From Tellurirhabdus rosea (lineage in GTDB: Bacteria; Bacteroidota; Bacteroidia; Cytophagales; Spirosomataceae): DNA of 64,000 bases. Shown in pieces: positions 8,149-16,989 of this stretch. Where the stretch lies: positions 1,562,001 to 1,626,000 of the forward strand of contig NZ_CP111085.1 of NCBI RefSeq assembly GCF_026278345.1, given 5' to 3'. A model generated the notes under the pieces. The model made no database searches, was not told the DNA's origin, and worked only from the letters and a program-made list of their open reading frames with translations. A program made the translations under genes and the position numbers. Position 1 is the stretch's first letter. Each line of letters begins with the position of its first letter.

Positions 8149-8610
8149 ATGACACCCGAAAAACGACTTAACCAGTTAGAGCCCGTCGTCGCGGAAATTT
8201 CGGCCCAGCTTGACCGCGTGGCGGCCCAGAATCGCCAGCTGGTCGGCACCATGAATGTGGTGTTGGAGACGCTCGGCCAACACTCCGACTCCATTCGGTT
8301 TCTGCTCACCGAAACCTCACAGATCAAGGCAGATGTCGGCGTCATTAAGACGGACGTTGGAACACTACAGTCCGACGTTGGCGTCATTAAGACGGACGTT
8401 AGTGACCTGAAGACCGACGTTGGAACCTTGAAGGCTGACGTTGGAACCTTGAAGTCGGACGTTGGAACCTTGAAGTCGGACGTTTCTGAGTTGAAAACCG
8501 GACAGGACAGTCTGGGGCAGAAAGTAGACTCACTGACGCAGGATGTGGGTTCGCTGACGCAGAATGTAGACTTGATTTTACAAATCCTGCAAAACCGCAG
8601 CGGAAAATAA
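8149..8610 (+). CDS. Heptad-repeat coiled-coil protein
   Basis: 153 residues from the ATG before TPEKRLNQ; a GTG at 8128 is an alternative. The whole protein appears to be alpha-helical coiled coil. Its centre consists of eight consecutive seven-residue repeats of the form DVGTLKS / DVGVIKT, encoded by a 21-bp tandem repeat. It ends with SLGQKVDSLTQDVGSLTQNVDLILQ. Proteins of this kind are common in Bacteroidota and cyanobacteria, often labelled 'DUF/coiled-coil', with no assigned function. There is no signal peptide or membrane helix. It could oligomerise as a trimeric stalk; that is inference. Confidence 0.8.
   Translation: MTPEKRLNQLEPVVAEISAQLDRVAAQNRQLVGTMNVVLETLGQHSDSIRFLLTETSQIKADVGVIKTDVGTLQSDVGVIKTDVSDLKTDVGTLKADVGTLKSDVGTLKSDVSELKTGQDSLGQKVDSLTQDVGSLTQNVDLILQILQNRSGK
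8332..8499 (+). repeat. 21-bp in-frame tandem repeat (8 units)
   Basis: Units start at 8332, 8353, 8374, 8395, 8416, 8437, 8458 and 8479, each opening with GACGTT or a close variant. The units at 8437 and 8458 are identical, and 8374 nearly repeats 8332. Unit gain or loss keeps the frame and lengthens or shortens the coiled coil by one heptad. Confidence 0.9.
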
Positions 8611-8620
8611 CAGCCTGCAA

Positions 8621-8685
8621 AAAAGTCCGGGCGTCCGGGGTAGCGGAGAGAATTCTACCTCCACTACGCCGGACGCCCGGTTTTG
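8621..8685. terminator. Long bidirectional hairpin terminator
   Basis: CCGGGCGTCCGG (8627-8638) pairs with CCGGACGCCCGG (8669-8680), and pairing continues inward (GTAG/CTAC, GGAG/CTCC) with mismatches. An A run on the left and a T run on the right fit the convergent genes on both sides. Confidence 0.8.
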
Positions 8686-8702
8686 TATAACTCAATTTCC
8701 CC

Positions 8703-9083
8703 TTACGCTTCCTTCGGATTCTTCCCGTATTCATTCATCCCGGGCGTTCCTTCCTGAATGGCGAGAATGAAGTTGTAGATGGGAATCAGAGCGTACCAGC
8801 CGCTCTTGCCCACGTCGTGCATCCGGCGAACGCAGACGGCAATGTAAGGCACCAGGGTAGCCAGCAGGTAAATCATGCTCAAAAGGCCCGAGTTGAAGAG
8901 CAGCCCGTCGATGAAGCCTACGCCAAAAGAGCCGATGAAGTAGACCAGCACAAAGTACCAGTACTCGCTGCGCCGGGCACGGCCATTGAAGTTGGTGTAG
9001 TTGGACAGGGCGTGGAGGTAATAATCCAGGGCGGTGATACCGGTTGAAAAAGAGGGAGTTTTGGAGTTGGTGAACGTGTTCAT
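8703..9083 (-). CDS. DUF805 membrane protein
   Basis: 126 residues from the ATG before NTFTNSK; upstream in-frame sequence looks non-coding. DUF805 features: NYTNFNGRARRSEYWYFVLVY at the start of the first membrane helix, a second helix region (LLSMIYLLATLVPYIAVCVRRMHDVGKSGW) with the conserved Arg-Arg-x-His-Asp, and a third helix (YALIPIYNFILAI). The family is an inner-membrane protein of unknown function, widely present in bacteria. Monocistronic; its 3' end faces the coiled-coil gene across a hairpin terminator. Confidence 0.88.
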   Translation of the reverse strand: MNTFTNSKTPSFSTGITALDYYLHALSNYTNFNGRARRSEYWYFVLVYFIGSFGVGFIDGLLFNSGLLSMIYLLATLVPYIAVCVRRMHDVGKSGWYALIPIYNFILAIQEGTPGMNEYGKNPKEA

Positions 9084-9400
9084 TGGTATTCTTGATCGAG
9101 GTGTGTTTGTGTGCCTACTCTGTTCGGTTTTCGGCTTTCCCGTTGCGTTTGATGATTCAAAATTGCACCGAAACCTGAGGCGTTTGCAAATAAAGGAAAC
9201 TGAATGGCGGAGAAAGGGCGGCCAACTGTAACGAACCGCAATCGAATGGATAACACCCACGGATATAAAGACTTACAAAACAGGCTCTCTCCAGACCAGC
9301 GCCCGGATGCCGGCAACCGGCAGAAGCTTCCGGGATCGTTCAAAACGGCTTCAAGTAGCTGGGCCGGTTTCTCTTCTTTGGAAGAAAAAACGGTGATTTC
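9084..9400. other. Divergent intergenic gap (317 bp)
   Basis: Lies between the starts of the DUF805 and esterase genes. A small GC-rich hairpin (GCCGG-CAA-CCGGC, near 9309-9321) is visible, but no operator, RNA gene or promoter that I can assign confidently. Confidence 0.4.
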
Positions 9401-10699
9401 ATGAGACAACTTCTGCGCCTTTTCTTCCTGCTTCCCACGCTGGCCCTGGCCCAGCCTCCCGAAAAAATGGTCAAGGTCGTGGTCGCGCCCGACCATGCCG
9501 ACTGGACGTATAAAACCGGCGAACCCAGCCGCTTCACCATTTCCGTGCTCCGCAACGGCGTGCCTGTGAAGGGCGCGACCGTCCGGTACGAACTCGGCCC
9601 GGAGAAGATGGAGCCGACCAAAAAAGGAACCCTGACGCTGGCCAACGGCTCGGCCTCGCTCGACGGCGGCACCCTGAAGTCGCCGGGCTTTCTGCGCCTG
9701 ACGGCCGTTTATGAACTCGACGGCAAGGAGTACCGCAACCTCGCCACCACGGCCTACGACCCGCTCTCGCTCCCCCCGGCAGCCGAAGACCCCGCCGACT
9801 TCGAAGCGTTCTGGAACGGGGCTAAAGCCGACCTCGCCAAAATTCCGATGGACGCCCGCATGACGCTGCTGCCCGAACGCTGCACCGAAAACGTGAACGT
9901 TTACCACCTGAATCTGCAGAATATCGGCAACTCGCGGTTCTACGGCATTCTCTGCGTTCCGAAAAAAGAAGGAAAATATCCGGCCCTGCTCCGGGTGCCC
10001 GGTGCCGGCGTGCGGGCCTACAATGGCGACGTGGGCACGGCCGAAAAAGGCGTCATCACGCTCGAAGTGGGCATCCACGGCGTACCGGTCACCATGGAGC
10101 CGTACGTTTACACGAACCTCGCCGCCGGACCGCTGGCGGGTTACTGGAACAGCAACCTCGACGATAAGGACAAGTATTATTACAAACGGGTCTACCTCGG
10201 CTGCGTCCGGGCCAACGACTTCCTGATGGGCCTGCCGCAGTTCGACGGCTCCACGCTGGGCGTCACCGGCGGCAGCCAGGGCGGCGCGCTGTCCATCATC
10301 ACCGCCGCGCTGGATTCCCGCGTGAAGTTTCTGGGGGCCTTCTACCCTGCCCTCTCCGACCTGACCGGCTACCTCAAAGGCCGCGCGGGCGGCTGGCCCC
10401 ACCTGTTTGCCCCGCAGAACCTGGCCTTCAACAACAAGCCCGACAAGATCAAAACAAGCCAATACTACGATGTGGTCAACTTTGCCCGCCGCGTGAAAGT
10501 ACCGGGCTATTATAGCTGGGGCTTCAACGACGAAACCTGCCCGCCGACGTCCATGTACGCGGCCTACAACGTCATCACCGCGCCCAAGACACTATACCTC
10601 GCCCAGGAAACCGGCCACTGGACCTACCCCGAACAGACCGAACGCGTCAGCAATTGGCTGCTGGAGCAGATGGGCGGTGGAACGCTGACGAAGAAATGA
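9401..10699 (+). CDS. Secreted acetylxylan-esterase-like (AXE1/CE7-type) hydrolase
   Basis: 432 residues with a signal peptide (residues 1-17). Residues 20-120 form an Ig-like N-terminal domain. The rest is an alpha/beta hydrolase of the AXE1 type: YGILCVPKKEGKYPALLRVPGAG, nucleophile Ser in VTGGSQGG, acid Asp in WGFNDETCPPTS, and His in ETGHW. Such enzymes remove acetyl groups from xylan, cephalosporin-like or other acetylated sugars in the periplasm. Substrate preference cannot be predicted. The stop codon TGA lies inside the first unit of the palindromic repeat that follows. Confidence 0.85.
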   Translation: MRQLLRLFFLLPTLALAQPPEKMVKVVVAPDHADWTYKTGEPSRFTISVLRNGVPVKGATVRYELGPEKMEPTKKGTLTLANGSASLDGGTLKSPGFLRLTAVYELDGKEYRNLATTAYDPLSLPPAAEDPADFEAFWNGAKADLAKIPMDARMTLLPERCTENVNVYHLNLQNIGNSRFYGILCVPKKEGKYPALLRVPGAGVRAYNGDVGTAEKGVITLEVGIHGVPVTMEPYVYTNLAAGPLAGYWNSNLDDKDKYYYKRVYLGCVRANDFLMGLPQFDGSTLGVTGGSQGGALSIITAALDSRVKFLGAFYPALSDLTGYLKGRAGGWPHLFAPQNLAFNNKPDKIKTSQYYDVVNFARRVKVPGYYSWGFNDETCPPTSMYAAYNVITAPKTLYLAQETGHWTYPEQTERVSNWLLEQMGGGTLTKK

Positions 10700-10785
10700 T
10701 TGAATGGCTGAATGACTGAATTGCTTCGCAGTGCTAAAAATGGCGAAGCAATTCAGTCATTCAGTCAATCAATCATTCAGTCATT
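10695..10785. repeat. Palindromic short-unit element, AATGACTG type
   Basis: The left arm (10695-10729) is three degenerate 8-bp units (AATGATTG, AATGGCTG, AATGACTG) plus a core AATTGCTTCGC. The right arm (10743-10785) is the complement of that core plus four such units. The loop is 13 nt. It fills the space from one stop codon (TGA, 10697-10699) to the stop codon of the convergent gene (10784-10786). The folded RNA could terminate transcription from both sides. Confidence 0.9.
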
Positions 10786-11881
10786 AAAAATTCCATCCCG
10801 CTACGGCGGAGAAGCCTTTCGTTACTTCTCCGTCGGCTTTGATGCCGGCGCCGAGGTTCAGGCCGCTGGGAAAACGGTAGAGCAGGGTGTAGCGTTGCCA
10901 GAGTTTGAAATTGTAGCCGCGGGGCCGGTAGAAATTCCAGGCCATGTGCGCAGTCAGGACAAAACGGCCGTGCCAGTATTCGTAGCCGGCCAGTAGCGTA
11001 GCCTGCTTGTGGTCGGCCGGGTTCTGATTCCGGCGAAGCTCTTCCCGAAAAAAACGATCATCGACCAGTTCGAGGCCCGCCGACAGGGCGTGCTGGCGGG
11101 TCAGGTGGTAGCCGCTGTAAATGGCCGTCCCCAGCACCGGAAAAACGCGTTCGTCGTGCTCATCATCAGCCGGCATCACCCGCACGGATGTAAACACCTG
11201 CGCCCGGTTCATCCAGCGAGCCACCGGAGCCGCCCGCCGCCATTGCCGGGTAGACGGGTAAACGGGCCGCCGCCACTGGTATTCCATTCCCACCGATAAA
11301 GTCCGGACGTTCAGACCCCGGTTGGGCTGCCGGGTGCCGCCGTTCGAGATGTGGTGGTAGTTTCCCGAAAGAACAAGATTCCATTTGTCATTGAGCCGTT
11401 GCCGGAAGTGCAGCCCCGCCCCGATCAGAAAACTGACGGGCATGCTGAACGAGCGGTTCAGCGGATTTGTCTGCTCGTTGTAAACCCTGTTGAGATACGT
11501 CATGCCTGCCGAAAGCCGGACGCCGACCTGGGTCCGGGGCCGATGCCAGAGCATAGGTTCGTAGTATAATCCTGCCCCGACGGTACGGCCCAGCACCTTC
11601 GGGTGGCCAAAATCGTAGAAACTGGCGTAAGCCCCCACGTACGAAAAACAGTTGCCGTGCTCCCAGGCACCGCGCCGGGTGCTCACCCGGCCGTATTCCA
11701 CTTCCAGGCCAAAAGGTGACCGGCTCGCGCCCGGTGCCGTTTCCTGGAGCGTCCCGAAGGCCAGGTGCGTTTTGACCGTCAGCCGACGTCCGATTTCCGT
11801 GCTGTCCGCCTCCGCAAACGCCGGACAGTACGGCAGAAGCCAGCCCAGAAGGACCGTCAAAGCCTGATTTCTTAGTAACAT
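10784..11881 (-). CDS. PagL-like acyloxyacyl hydrolase / lipid A deacylase family barrel
   Basis: 365 residues starting at MLLRNQALTVL, with a signal peptide ending CPAFAEADS. The central NYHHISNGGTRQPNRGLNVRTLSVGMEYQW carries the His-x-Ser-Asn-Gly signature of PagL-type lipid A 3-O-deacylases, followed by beta-strand-rich outer-membrane-barrel sequence. Proteins annotated 'acyloxyacyl hydrolase' in Bacteroidota share this motif and are about twice the size of PagL, as here; the extra C-terminal half is another set of amphipathic strands. A role in trimming lipid A acyl chains in the outer membrane is plausible but inferred from one motif. Confidence 0.7.
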   Translation of the reverse strand: MLLRNQALTVLLGWLLPYCPAFAEADSTEIGRRLTVKTHLAFGTLQETAPGASRSPFGLEVEYGRVSTRRGAWEHGNCFSYVGAYASFYDFGHPKVLGRTVGAGLYYEPMLWHRPRTQVGVRLSAGMTYLNRVYNEQTNPLNRSFSMPVSFLIGAGLHFRQRLNDKWNLVLSGNYHHISNGGTRQPNRGLNVRTLSVGMEYQWRRPVYPSTRQWRRAAPVARWMNRAQVFTSVRVMPADDEHDERVFPVLGTAIYSGYHLTRQHALSAGLELVDDRFFREELRRNQNPADHKQATLLAGYEYWHGRFVLTAHMAWNFYRPRGYNFKLWQRYTLLYRFPSGLNLGAGIKADGEVTKGFSAVAGWNF

Positions 11882-12059
11882 ACCTGATAAGACAGAGATC
11901 AATAGAGCCTTGAGACGCGAAAGGTTTTGCCGCGTCACCAGGTCCGGCGCTGCGGATGGACCGGGGCCATACAAAAAAAATCAGCTTTTTTTGAGGCCAT
12001 TAAGCGAGACAGGCAGTTATAAACCTATCAAATCATGTGGTACTCAACGTAGAAATAGT

Positions 12060-12494
12060 ATGGCAAAGAATGTGGTGTATCTGGTTGTGCTGTTGATATT
12101 GGTCGTGATTGACGCCTCGTTGCTGGCGGATACGCGCCCGAAGCAGGACGTGACCCTGTTCGTTCTGAATACCAAAGCACTGAATACGTTTAGCTCGGCC
12201 TTCATCACGGTGGCCGGAACCGTGGCGGTTTGTCTGGGTCTGGGGTACCTCTGCCGCCGTTTTCTCAGCCGTCGGCTGGCTTATGCGGCCCTGCTGGCTT
12301 TTCTGGCCTTTTCGGCCTATGTCGCCTTGCAGGTATTCGTGTATTTCACCTATGCCGAGCGTGAAGAAATGCTGACCGGCAGTTTTGTGTCCGGAGCTAC
12401 CCTGCTGGGCGTCATCATGATGATCGTCTTCGGCAAAGAGGCCTTCGCCGTCGCCCAGCAACGCGACCCAAAGCCAAGCACGAAACACCTTTAA
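12060..12494 (+). CDS. Small four-helix membrane protein, paralogue of 27399-27806
   Basis: 144 residues from ATG 12060. Four hydrophobic helices are visible: VYLVVLLILVVIDASLLA, ITVAGTVAVCLGLGYL, AALLAFLAFSAYVALQVFV and GATLLGVIMMIVFGKEAF. I recognise no named family. It is clearly related to the 135-residue protein at 27399: shared features are the opening LL-LxxxDxxLL, the VxGTV second helix, and GSF(x)SGAxLLxxIxxxVFG. A palindromic repeat begins at its stop codon. Confidence 0.7.
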   Translation: MAKNVVYLVVLLILVVIDASLLADTRPKQDVTLFVLNTKALNTFSSAFITVAGTVAVCLGLGYLCRRFLSRRLAYAALLAFLAFSAYVALQVFVYFTYAEREEMLTGSFVSGATLLGVIMMIVFGKEAFAVAQQRDPKPSTKHL

Positions 12495-12503
12495 GTTAGT
12501 TAA

Positions 12504-12598
12504 GAGTTATGAATTAAGAGTTATGAGTTAAGGCTTCGCAGAGGAGTAAGCTAACCGGCGAAGCCAACTCTTAACTCATAACTCTTAATTCATAACTC
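12504..12598. repeat. Palindromic short-unit element, GAGTTATGAATTAA type
   Basis: The left arm (12504-12539) has two 14-bp units of the form GAGTTATGAATTAA plus core GGCTTCGC. The right arm (12558-12598) is the complementary core GCGAAGCC plus the complementary units. It lies between convergent stop codons. The last codons of uvsE (GAG TTA TGA) are inside the right arm, so the element supplies that stop codon. Confidence 0.9.
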
Positions 12599-13477
12599 TA
12601 TTTTGGCCATTTCCCAATACTTCATTACGGACAGTTCCTTCATTTTGGTTTCGAGCATGATGTCGATGTCTTTGCCGTAGGTGTTGATGGAGCCGTAGAC
12701 CCAGTCAGAATGGGCTTCGCGCTTGCAGGCGGGGTCTTCGTTTTCTTTCCGGGAGTCGGAATAATGAAACACGGGGCGCACGTCCCAGGTCGAATACGCC
12801 ATTTCGAACGCCTCCTGCTCGGTCTGGTGGCCGGGATACAGGCTGTGGTGGAAGTAGTCGAACACCAGCGGAATGCCGATGTCTTCGTGCAGCGGATACA
12901 GTTCGGCGATGGTATACAGCCCGGATTTGTCGTCGTTCTCGACCGTCAGCCGCTTTTGCAGATTCTCCGAAAGCAGCCGGAAGTTGCGCCCGAATTTCTT
13001 CAGCGTCTCCGTTTTGTCGCCGTACGCCCCGCCCACGTGGATGTTGATTTTGTTCCAGTGCGAAGCGGAGAGGCCCATCAGGTCGAAGATTTCGGAATGA
13101 ATTTCGAGGTCGGTGATTGTGTTGGCCAGCGTCGCGCCTTCGCCCGCCAGCTTGTTGAACGGGCCCGGATGCACCGTCAGGCGGATGTTCTTTTTCCCGA
13201 TTTCCTCCAGATAATTGCGGATTTCGGGAAAGTCCGGCAGGTTCGGCAGCTTGTATTCCGACGCCCAGGGGAACAGATCGGACGTGACGCGGAAGATTTT
13301 GATCCCGTTTTCGACGTTCCAGTTGGTGATCCGCAGCAGGTCTTCCACATTCTTCAGCGCCAGTTGGGAGGCGTACTGGATGCCTTTTTCCTGAAACGTG
13401 CGTTTGATCATGCCTCGCGTCGACGTAATTCCCTCCTCATGCAGTGTCAGATTGATGCAGGCGTATCCAATATTCAT
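12590..13477 (-). CDS. uvsE: UV damage endonuclease UvsE/UVDE
   Basis: 295 residues, close to the usual UVDE length. Family features: MNIGYACINLTL at the N-terminus, NGIKIFRVTSDLFPW, RLTVHPGPFNKL, NIHVGGAYGDKTETLKKF, LTVENDDKSG, PLVFDYFHHSL and HSDWV. His, Glu and Asp residues in these blocks ligate the metal cluster of the TIM barrel. It nicks DNA 5' to cyclobutane dimers and 6-4 photoproducts, giving a repair route independent of UvrABC. Monocistronic. The final Glu-Leu-stop is encoded within a palindromic repeat. Confidence 0.92.
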   Translation of the reverse strand: MNIGYACINLTLHEEGITSTRGMIKRTFQEKGIQYASQLALKNVEDLLRITNWNVENGIKIFRVTSDLFPWASEYKLPNLPDFPEIRNYLEEIGKKNIRLTVHPGPFNKLAGEGATLANTITDLEIHSEIFDLMGLSASHWNKINIHVGGAYGDKTETLKKFGRNFRLLSENLQKRLTVENDDKSGLYTIAELYPLHEDIGIPLVFDYFHHSLYPGHQTEQEAFEMAYSTWDVRPVFHYSDSRKENEDPACKREAHSDWVYGSINTYGKDIDIMLETKMKELSVMKYWEMAKIEL

Positions 13478-13923
13478 GGTTGGTAGTGCTCTTTGAGTGC
13501 CAATCAGAAAACTGGATTACAGGGGGGTTGGTTCAGGCAACCTTTGGCCTAATCCTCCTTTCAACGCCAGAACGCAAGTCATCCTGAAGCCTGAACAACT
13601 ATCCGGGAGGTTATTTCCAAAAACGGCGGGATGCGTGCCTGTCTGTTTCGTTGGTTGCGCTCAAAGAGAGTAAATTGCAATAGACTTTAACAAACCTGTT
13701 CTAAAAGCAAATGGCTCAAAATTGCCTTCTTTACAAAGCCATGTTCATACGTGAGTTAATTAAGCGAGATTTGTACAATAGTACTTCATTTGACTTTTGT
13801 AATGGCGCATTAAAGACAATAAATTAACAAAGTATAATATCATTGAGTATTTTTTTCTGCTACCTAATCAAAGAACAATAATTGCTAATGCATTCATTGA
13901 TCACTTCAACAAATTAGCTAATT
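13478..13923. other. Intergenic gap with change from G+C- to A+T-rich
   Basis: 446 bp. The first 200 bp have normal composition and no ORF. From about 13700 it becomes A+T-rich, leading into the isolated propeller gene. No convincing promoter or RNA gene was seen. Confidence 0.5.
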
Positions 13924-14964
13924 ATGAGAAAATTTTCAAAAAAAGCAGTCACACATTTGAGAAGCTTTGAGTGTAAAAGGGCGTATGTTGATTCAGGCGA
14001 CAACGCTATCTACATTGATGATAACAAGAACTTGTTTGTTGAAGGAGTAGGAAGAGTTGATGGACTCTTTTATGCTGCCACGCTATGGAATGAGAGCGTT
14101 TGGGCTTTCGATAATAAGACAAACACCACGGTAGTTGTTGGTTTAAAGGAGTTAAACCTTTTACATAGGTTTGACTACTATATTAAGCCCTTACCGGATG
14201 TCAGCTACATAGATAGCCCCAATTGTTTAGCTATCGCTGAGAATATATCTGGGCAATATTGGTGCATCGTCAATTCTGACAACTACGCTGCAGATAATAA
14301 GTGGCCTATCGAGTATGGTATTAATGGCATAAAAGTACTGCTTGATAGTTCTGTTTTTTTGTCTCAAAAAGATAATGTCTTGTCATGTCATCGGCTAACT
14401 GACGGTGAAATAATTTGGCAGGTTGATTTCAATCAATTGTTAGATTCAGGAAAAGGCAATCTATTTGATTCGATCAAGATTTTAGAAGGTAAAATTTATC
14501 TGTCATTGATTGATTATACTAATCAGATTCAATGTGCAGTTATTTGTCTTAATATAACAAATGGAGCAATTGTTCATAAGTGGAACAAATTAAGTGGTCG
14601 GCTTTCGGTCATCGACAAAAAGCTCTATGTAATATCCTTACAAACTGTACACGTTATAGACCTTGAAAACTTTGCTATTGATTTTCAGAATTATAAAGAG
14701 GAGCTGAGCCGGAACGAAATTTATTTCAAACTAGACAAGTGTATTGTATCAAAAGATGAAATTTTATATTTTGTTAATGGATTAAGCATAGCAACCAACC
14801 GATTTGGGGCAATAGATATTAGGTCTAAGAAACTACTTTGGATTAACAATATAGAAATTAATGATGGAATAAATAACAATATCCAAGATATACAGGTTTC
14901 TGATACGCGCTTGTTTATTCATACTTCTGACAACGTGTTACACATATTTGAGCGTAACGTCTAA
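13924..14964 (+). CDS. PQQ-like beta-propeller protein of unknown function (A+T-rich orphan)
   Basis: 346 residues, no signal peptide or membrane helix, so cytoplasmic. Repeated blade-like units of about 40 residues end in patterns such as SCHRLTDGEIIWQVDF, AVICLNITNGAIVHKW, VHVIDLENF, FGAIDIRSKKLLWINNI and NVLHIFERNV, typical of PQQ/WD40-like seven- or eight-bladed propellers. I cannot assign a function. Codon and base usage differ strongly from both neighbours, suggesting acquisition from elsewhere. No partner gene is next to it. Confidence 0.7.
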   Translation: MRKFSKKAVTHLRSFECKRAYVDSGDNAIYIDDNKNLFVEGVGRVDGLFYAATLWNESVWAFDNKTNTTVVVGLKELNLLHRFDYYIKPLPDVSYIDSPNCLAIAENISGQYWCIVNSDNYAADNKWPIEYGINGIKVLLDSSVFLSQKDNVLSCHRLTDGEIIWQVDFNQLLDSGKGNLFDSIKILEGKIYLSLIDYTNQIQCAVICLNITNGAIVHKWNKLSGRLSVIDKKLYVISLQTVHVIDLENFAIDFQNYKEELSRNEIYFKLDKCIVSKDEILYFVNGLSIATNRFGAIDIRSKKLLWINNIEINDGINNNIQDIQVSDTRLFIHTSDNVLHIFERNV

Positions 14965-15200
14965 TAATTATAAAAAATAAAAAGCACTACATAAAATTGA
15001 TAAATCACCAGAACTCAAGAATGTTGAGTATTGCAGTGGCCCTGTGCAGCATCGCCACTCGTCGGGGTATGCCTATCACGGTGGAGTCAGATTACATTCC
15101 GGTAGCATTATATCGACTGGCGGTGTAGAATGCCCTTATGAACAGTTACCGAACCACTTTTTCTCTTGGCACCTACCATTGCCACGCCCCCACCCCCCCG
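14965..15200. other. Intergenic remnant region
   Basis: The A+T-rich part ends at about 15030. A 35-codon frame (15021-15128, from ATGTTGAGTATTGC) in normal-composition DNA could be a fragment of a lost gene, but I recognise no family in it. Confidence 0.3.
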
Positions 15201-16871
15201 TCAAATCCGATACACCCGCGCCTCAAACGGCCGCAGCGCAAACGCTAACTCCGGCGAGGCGTCGGCCGCCACGGGGTAGTTCGCCATGAGCAGCGTTTTC
15301 TGCGCCGCCACCAGGATTCCTCCCAGATCAATTTCAACGGGTTGCCCCACGAAATTAACCACCACCAGCACGATTTCGCGGTCCAGCGTCCGGGTGTAGG
15401 CAAACACCTCGTCGCTTACCGGATTCAGGTCGGTGTAATCGCCGTAGATGAGCGCCGGGTGCTGTTTGCGGAGCTGTATCAGTTTGCGGTAATAATGCCA
15501 GACAGATTCAGGGTCGGAAACGGCTTTGCGGACGTTTATTTCCCCAAAATCAGGATTGAGCTTGAGCCAGGTCGCCGGACCGTCTGTAAAACCCGCCATC
15601 GGGCCGTCGTCCCAGGGCATGGGCGTGCGGGCATGGTCGCGGGCGATGCGGTTCGCGGCGGCCAGAAACTGTCCGGCATCACCGCCGCCCCTTTCCACCA
15701 GCGCCTTCCAGGCATTCCGGACCTGAATGTCGTTGTATTCGTCAATCGAGCGAAAATCGCTGTTTTTCATTCCGATTTCGTCGCCCTGAAAAATGTACGG
15801 CGTGCCGCGCTGGGTCAGCAGAATCGTCGCCAGCATCTTGGCCGACACTTCCCGCAGCGGCCCTTCGTCGCCGAACCGACTGACCATCCGGGGATTATCA
15901 TGATTGCCGAAATAAACGCTGTTCCAGCCTTCCCGCCCAACGGCTTTGTCCCATTTATCAAAAATCTTCCGCAGTTCCGACAGCCGGAATTCGGGGGCCG
16001 GGTCCAGGAAACGCTCCTCTTCGCGCGGCACGGCATGGTCGAAGTGGAAGATCATGTTCAGCTCGCCCCGGTCCCTGCCTACGTACAGGTTTGCCTGTTC
16101 GGCCGCCACCCCAAAGGCCTCGCCCACCGTCATGCAGTCGTATTTCGAGAGAACTTCCTGGTTCATTTCGCCTAAAAATTCGTGGATACGCGGCCCGTTG
16201 GCGTAAATGGTCAGGTCGCCGAAACGGCCTTCGGGATAGTCCGGAAACGATTGGTCTTTGGAAATAAAGGCAATTACGTCCATCCGGAAACCGTCCACGC
16301 CCTTGTCGAGCCAGAAGCGCATCATCCGGTAGATTTCCTGCCGCAGGGCCGGATTATCCCAGTTCAGGTCGGGTTGTTTTCGGGAAAAAAGGTGGAGGTA
16401 ATATTCATCCGTAGCCGCGTCGTACTCCCAGGCCGGGCCCGAAAAAAACGAAAGCCAGTTGTTGGGCGGATTGCCGTCGCGGCCCGGTTTCCAGATGTAA
16501 AAATCCCGAAACGGGTTTTCCCTGCTCTTCCGCGATTCCTGAAACCAGCGGTGCTCATCGGACGAGTGGTTGACCACCAGATCAATGACCAGCTTCATGC
16601 CCCGCTCGTGGATGCCCGCCAGCAGCCCGTCGAAGTCAGCCATCGTTCCGAAGTCGGTCATGACGGCTTCGTAATCCGAAATGTCGTAGCCGTTGTCGTC
16701 GTTGGGCGACTGGTAATGCGGACTGAGCCAGATGACGTCGATGCCGAGTTGCTGGAGATAGTCGAGGCGGCGGATGATGCCGCGCAGGTCGCCGATCCCG
16801 TCGCCGTTGGAATCCTGAAAACTACGGGGATATATTTGATAGACAACGGCTTCTTTCCACCAGTTTTTCAT
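15201..16871 (-). CDS. GH13 alpha-glucosidase (oligo-1,6-glucosidase type)
   Basis: 556 residues, the size of MalL/TreC-type GH13 enzymes. Opens with WWKEAVVYQIYPRSFQDSNGDGIGDLRGI. The four conserved regions are present: DLVVNHSSDEH, GFRMDVI with nucleophile D198, TVGEAFG with acid E251, and FGNHDNPR with D325. There is no signal peptide, so it is cytoplasmic and would hydrolyse imported isomalto-oligosaccharides, trehalose or sucrose-like glucosides. Specificity inside this group cannot be fixed by eye. No sugar transporter is adjacent; glpD lies upstream in the same direction. Confidence 0.9.
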   Translation of the reverse strand: MKNWWKEAVVYQIYPRSFQDSNGDGIGDLRGIIRRLDYLQQLGIDVIWLSPHYQSPNDDNGYDISDYEAVMTDFGTMADFDGLLAGIHERGMKLVIDLVVNHSSDEHRWFQESRKSRENPFRDFYIWKPGRDGNPPNNWLSFFSGPAWEYDAATDEYYLHLFSRKQPDLNWDNPALRQEIYRMMRFWLDKGVDGFRMDVIAFISKDQSFPDYPEGRFGDLTIYANGPRIHEFLGEMNQEVLSKYDCMTVGEAFGVAAEQANLYVGRDRGELNMIFHFDHAVPREEERFLDPAPEFRLSELRKIFDKWDKAVGREGWNSVYFGNHDNPRMVSRFGDEGPLREVSAKMLATILLTQRGTPYIFQGDEIGMKNSDFRSIDEYNDIQVRNAWKALVERGGGDAGQFLAAANRIARDHARTPMPWDDGPMAGFTDGPATWLKLNPDFGEINVRKAVSDPESVWHYYRKLIQLRKQHPALIYGDYTDLNPVSDEVFAYTRTLDREIVLVVVNFVGQPVEIDLGGILVAAQKTLLMANYPVAADASPELAFALRPFEARVYRI

Positions 16872-16879
16872 AATTTTTT

Positions 16880-16980
16880 AACCACAGAGTGGCACAGAGG
16901 AATGGCACAGAGTTGCACGGAGACAGCACCGGAATAACCTCTGTGGACTCTGTGCTATTCCTCCGTGTAACTCTGTGGTT
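16880..16980. repeat. Palindromic short-unit element, CACAGAG type
   Basis: Arms of about 42 nt (16880-16922 and 16939-16980) are made of degenerate CACAGAG-containing units and begin or end AACCACAGAGT / ACTCTGTGGTT. Pairing is imperfect, with scattered mismatches. It lies between glpD and the co-directional alpha-glucosidase, and may attenuate or terminate glpD transcription. Confidence 0.85.
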
Positions 16981-16989
16981 TATTGGATT

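Noticed and set aside
15021-15128. 35-codon ORF after the propeller gene
   Set aside because: No recognised family, no conserved start context; at best a remnant.
16880-16980. Insertion sequence with terminal inverted repeats
   Set aside because: Only about 16 bp separate the arms and there is no transposase; it is a hairpin element.
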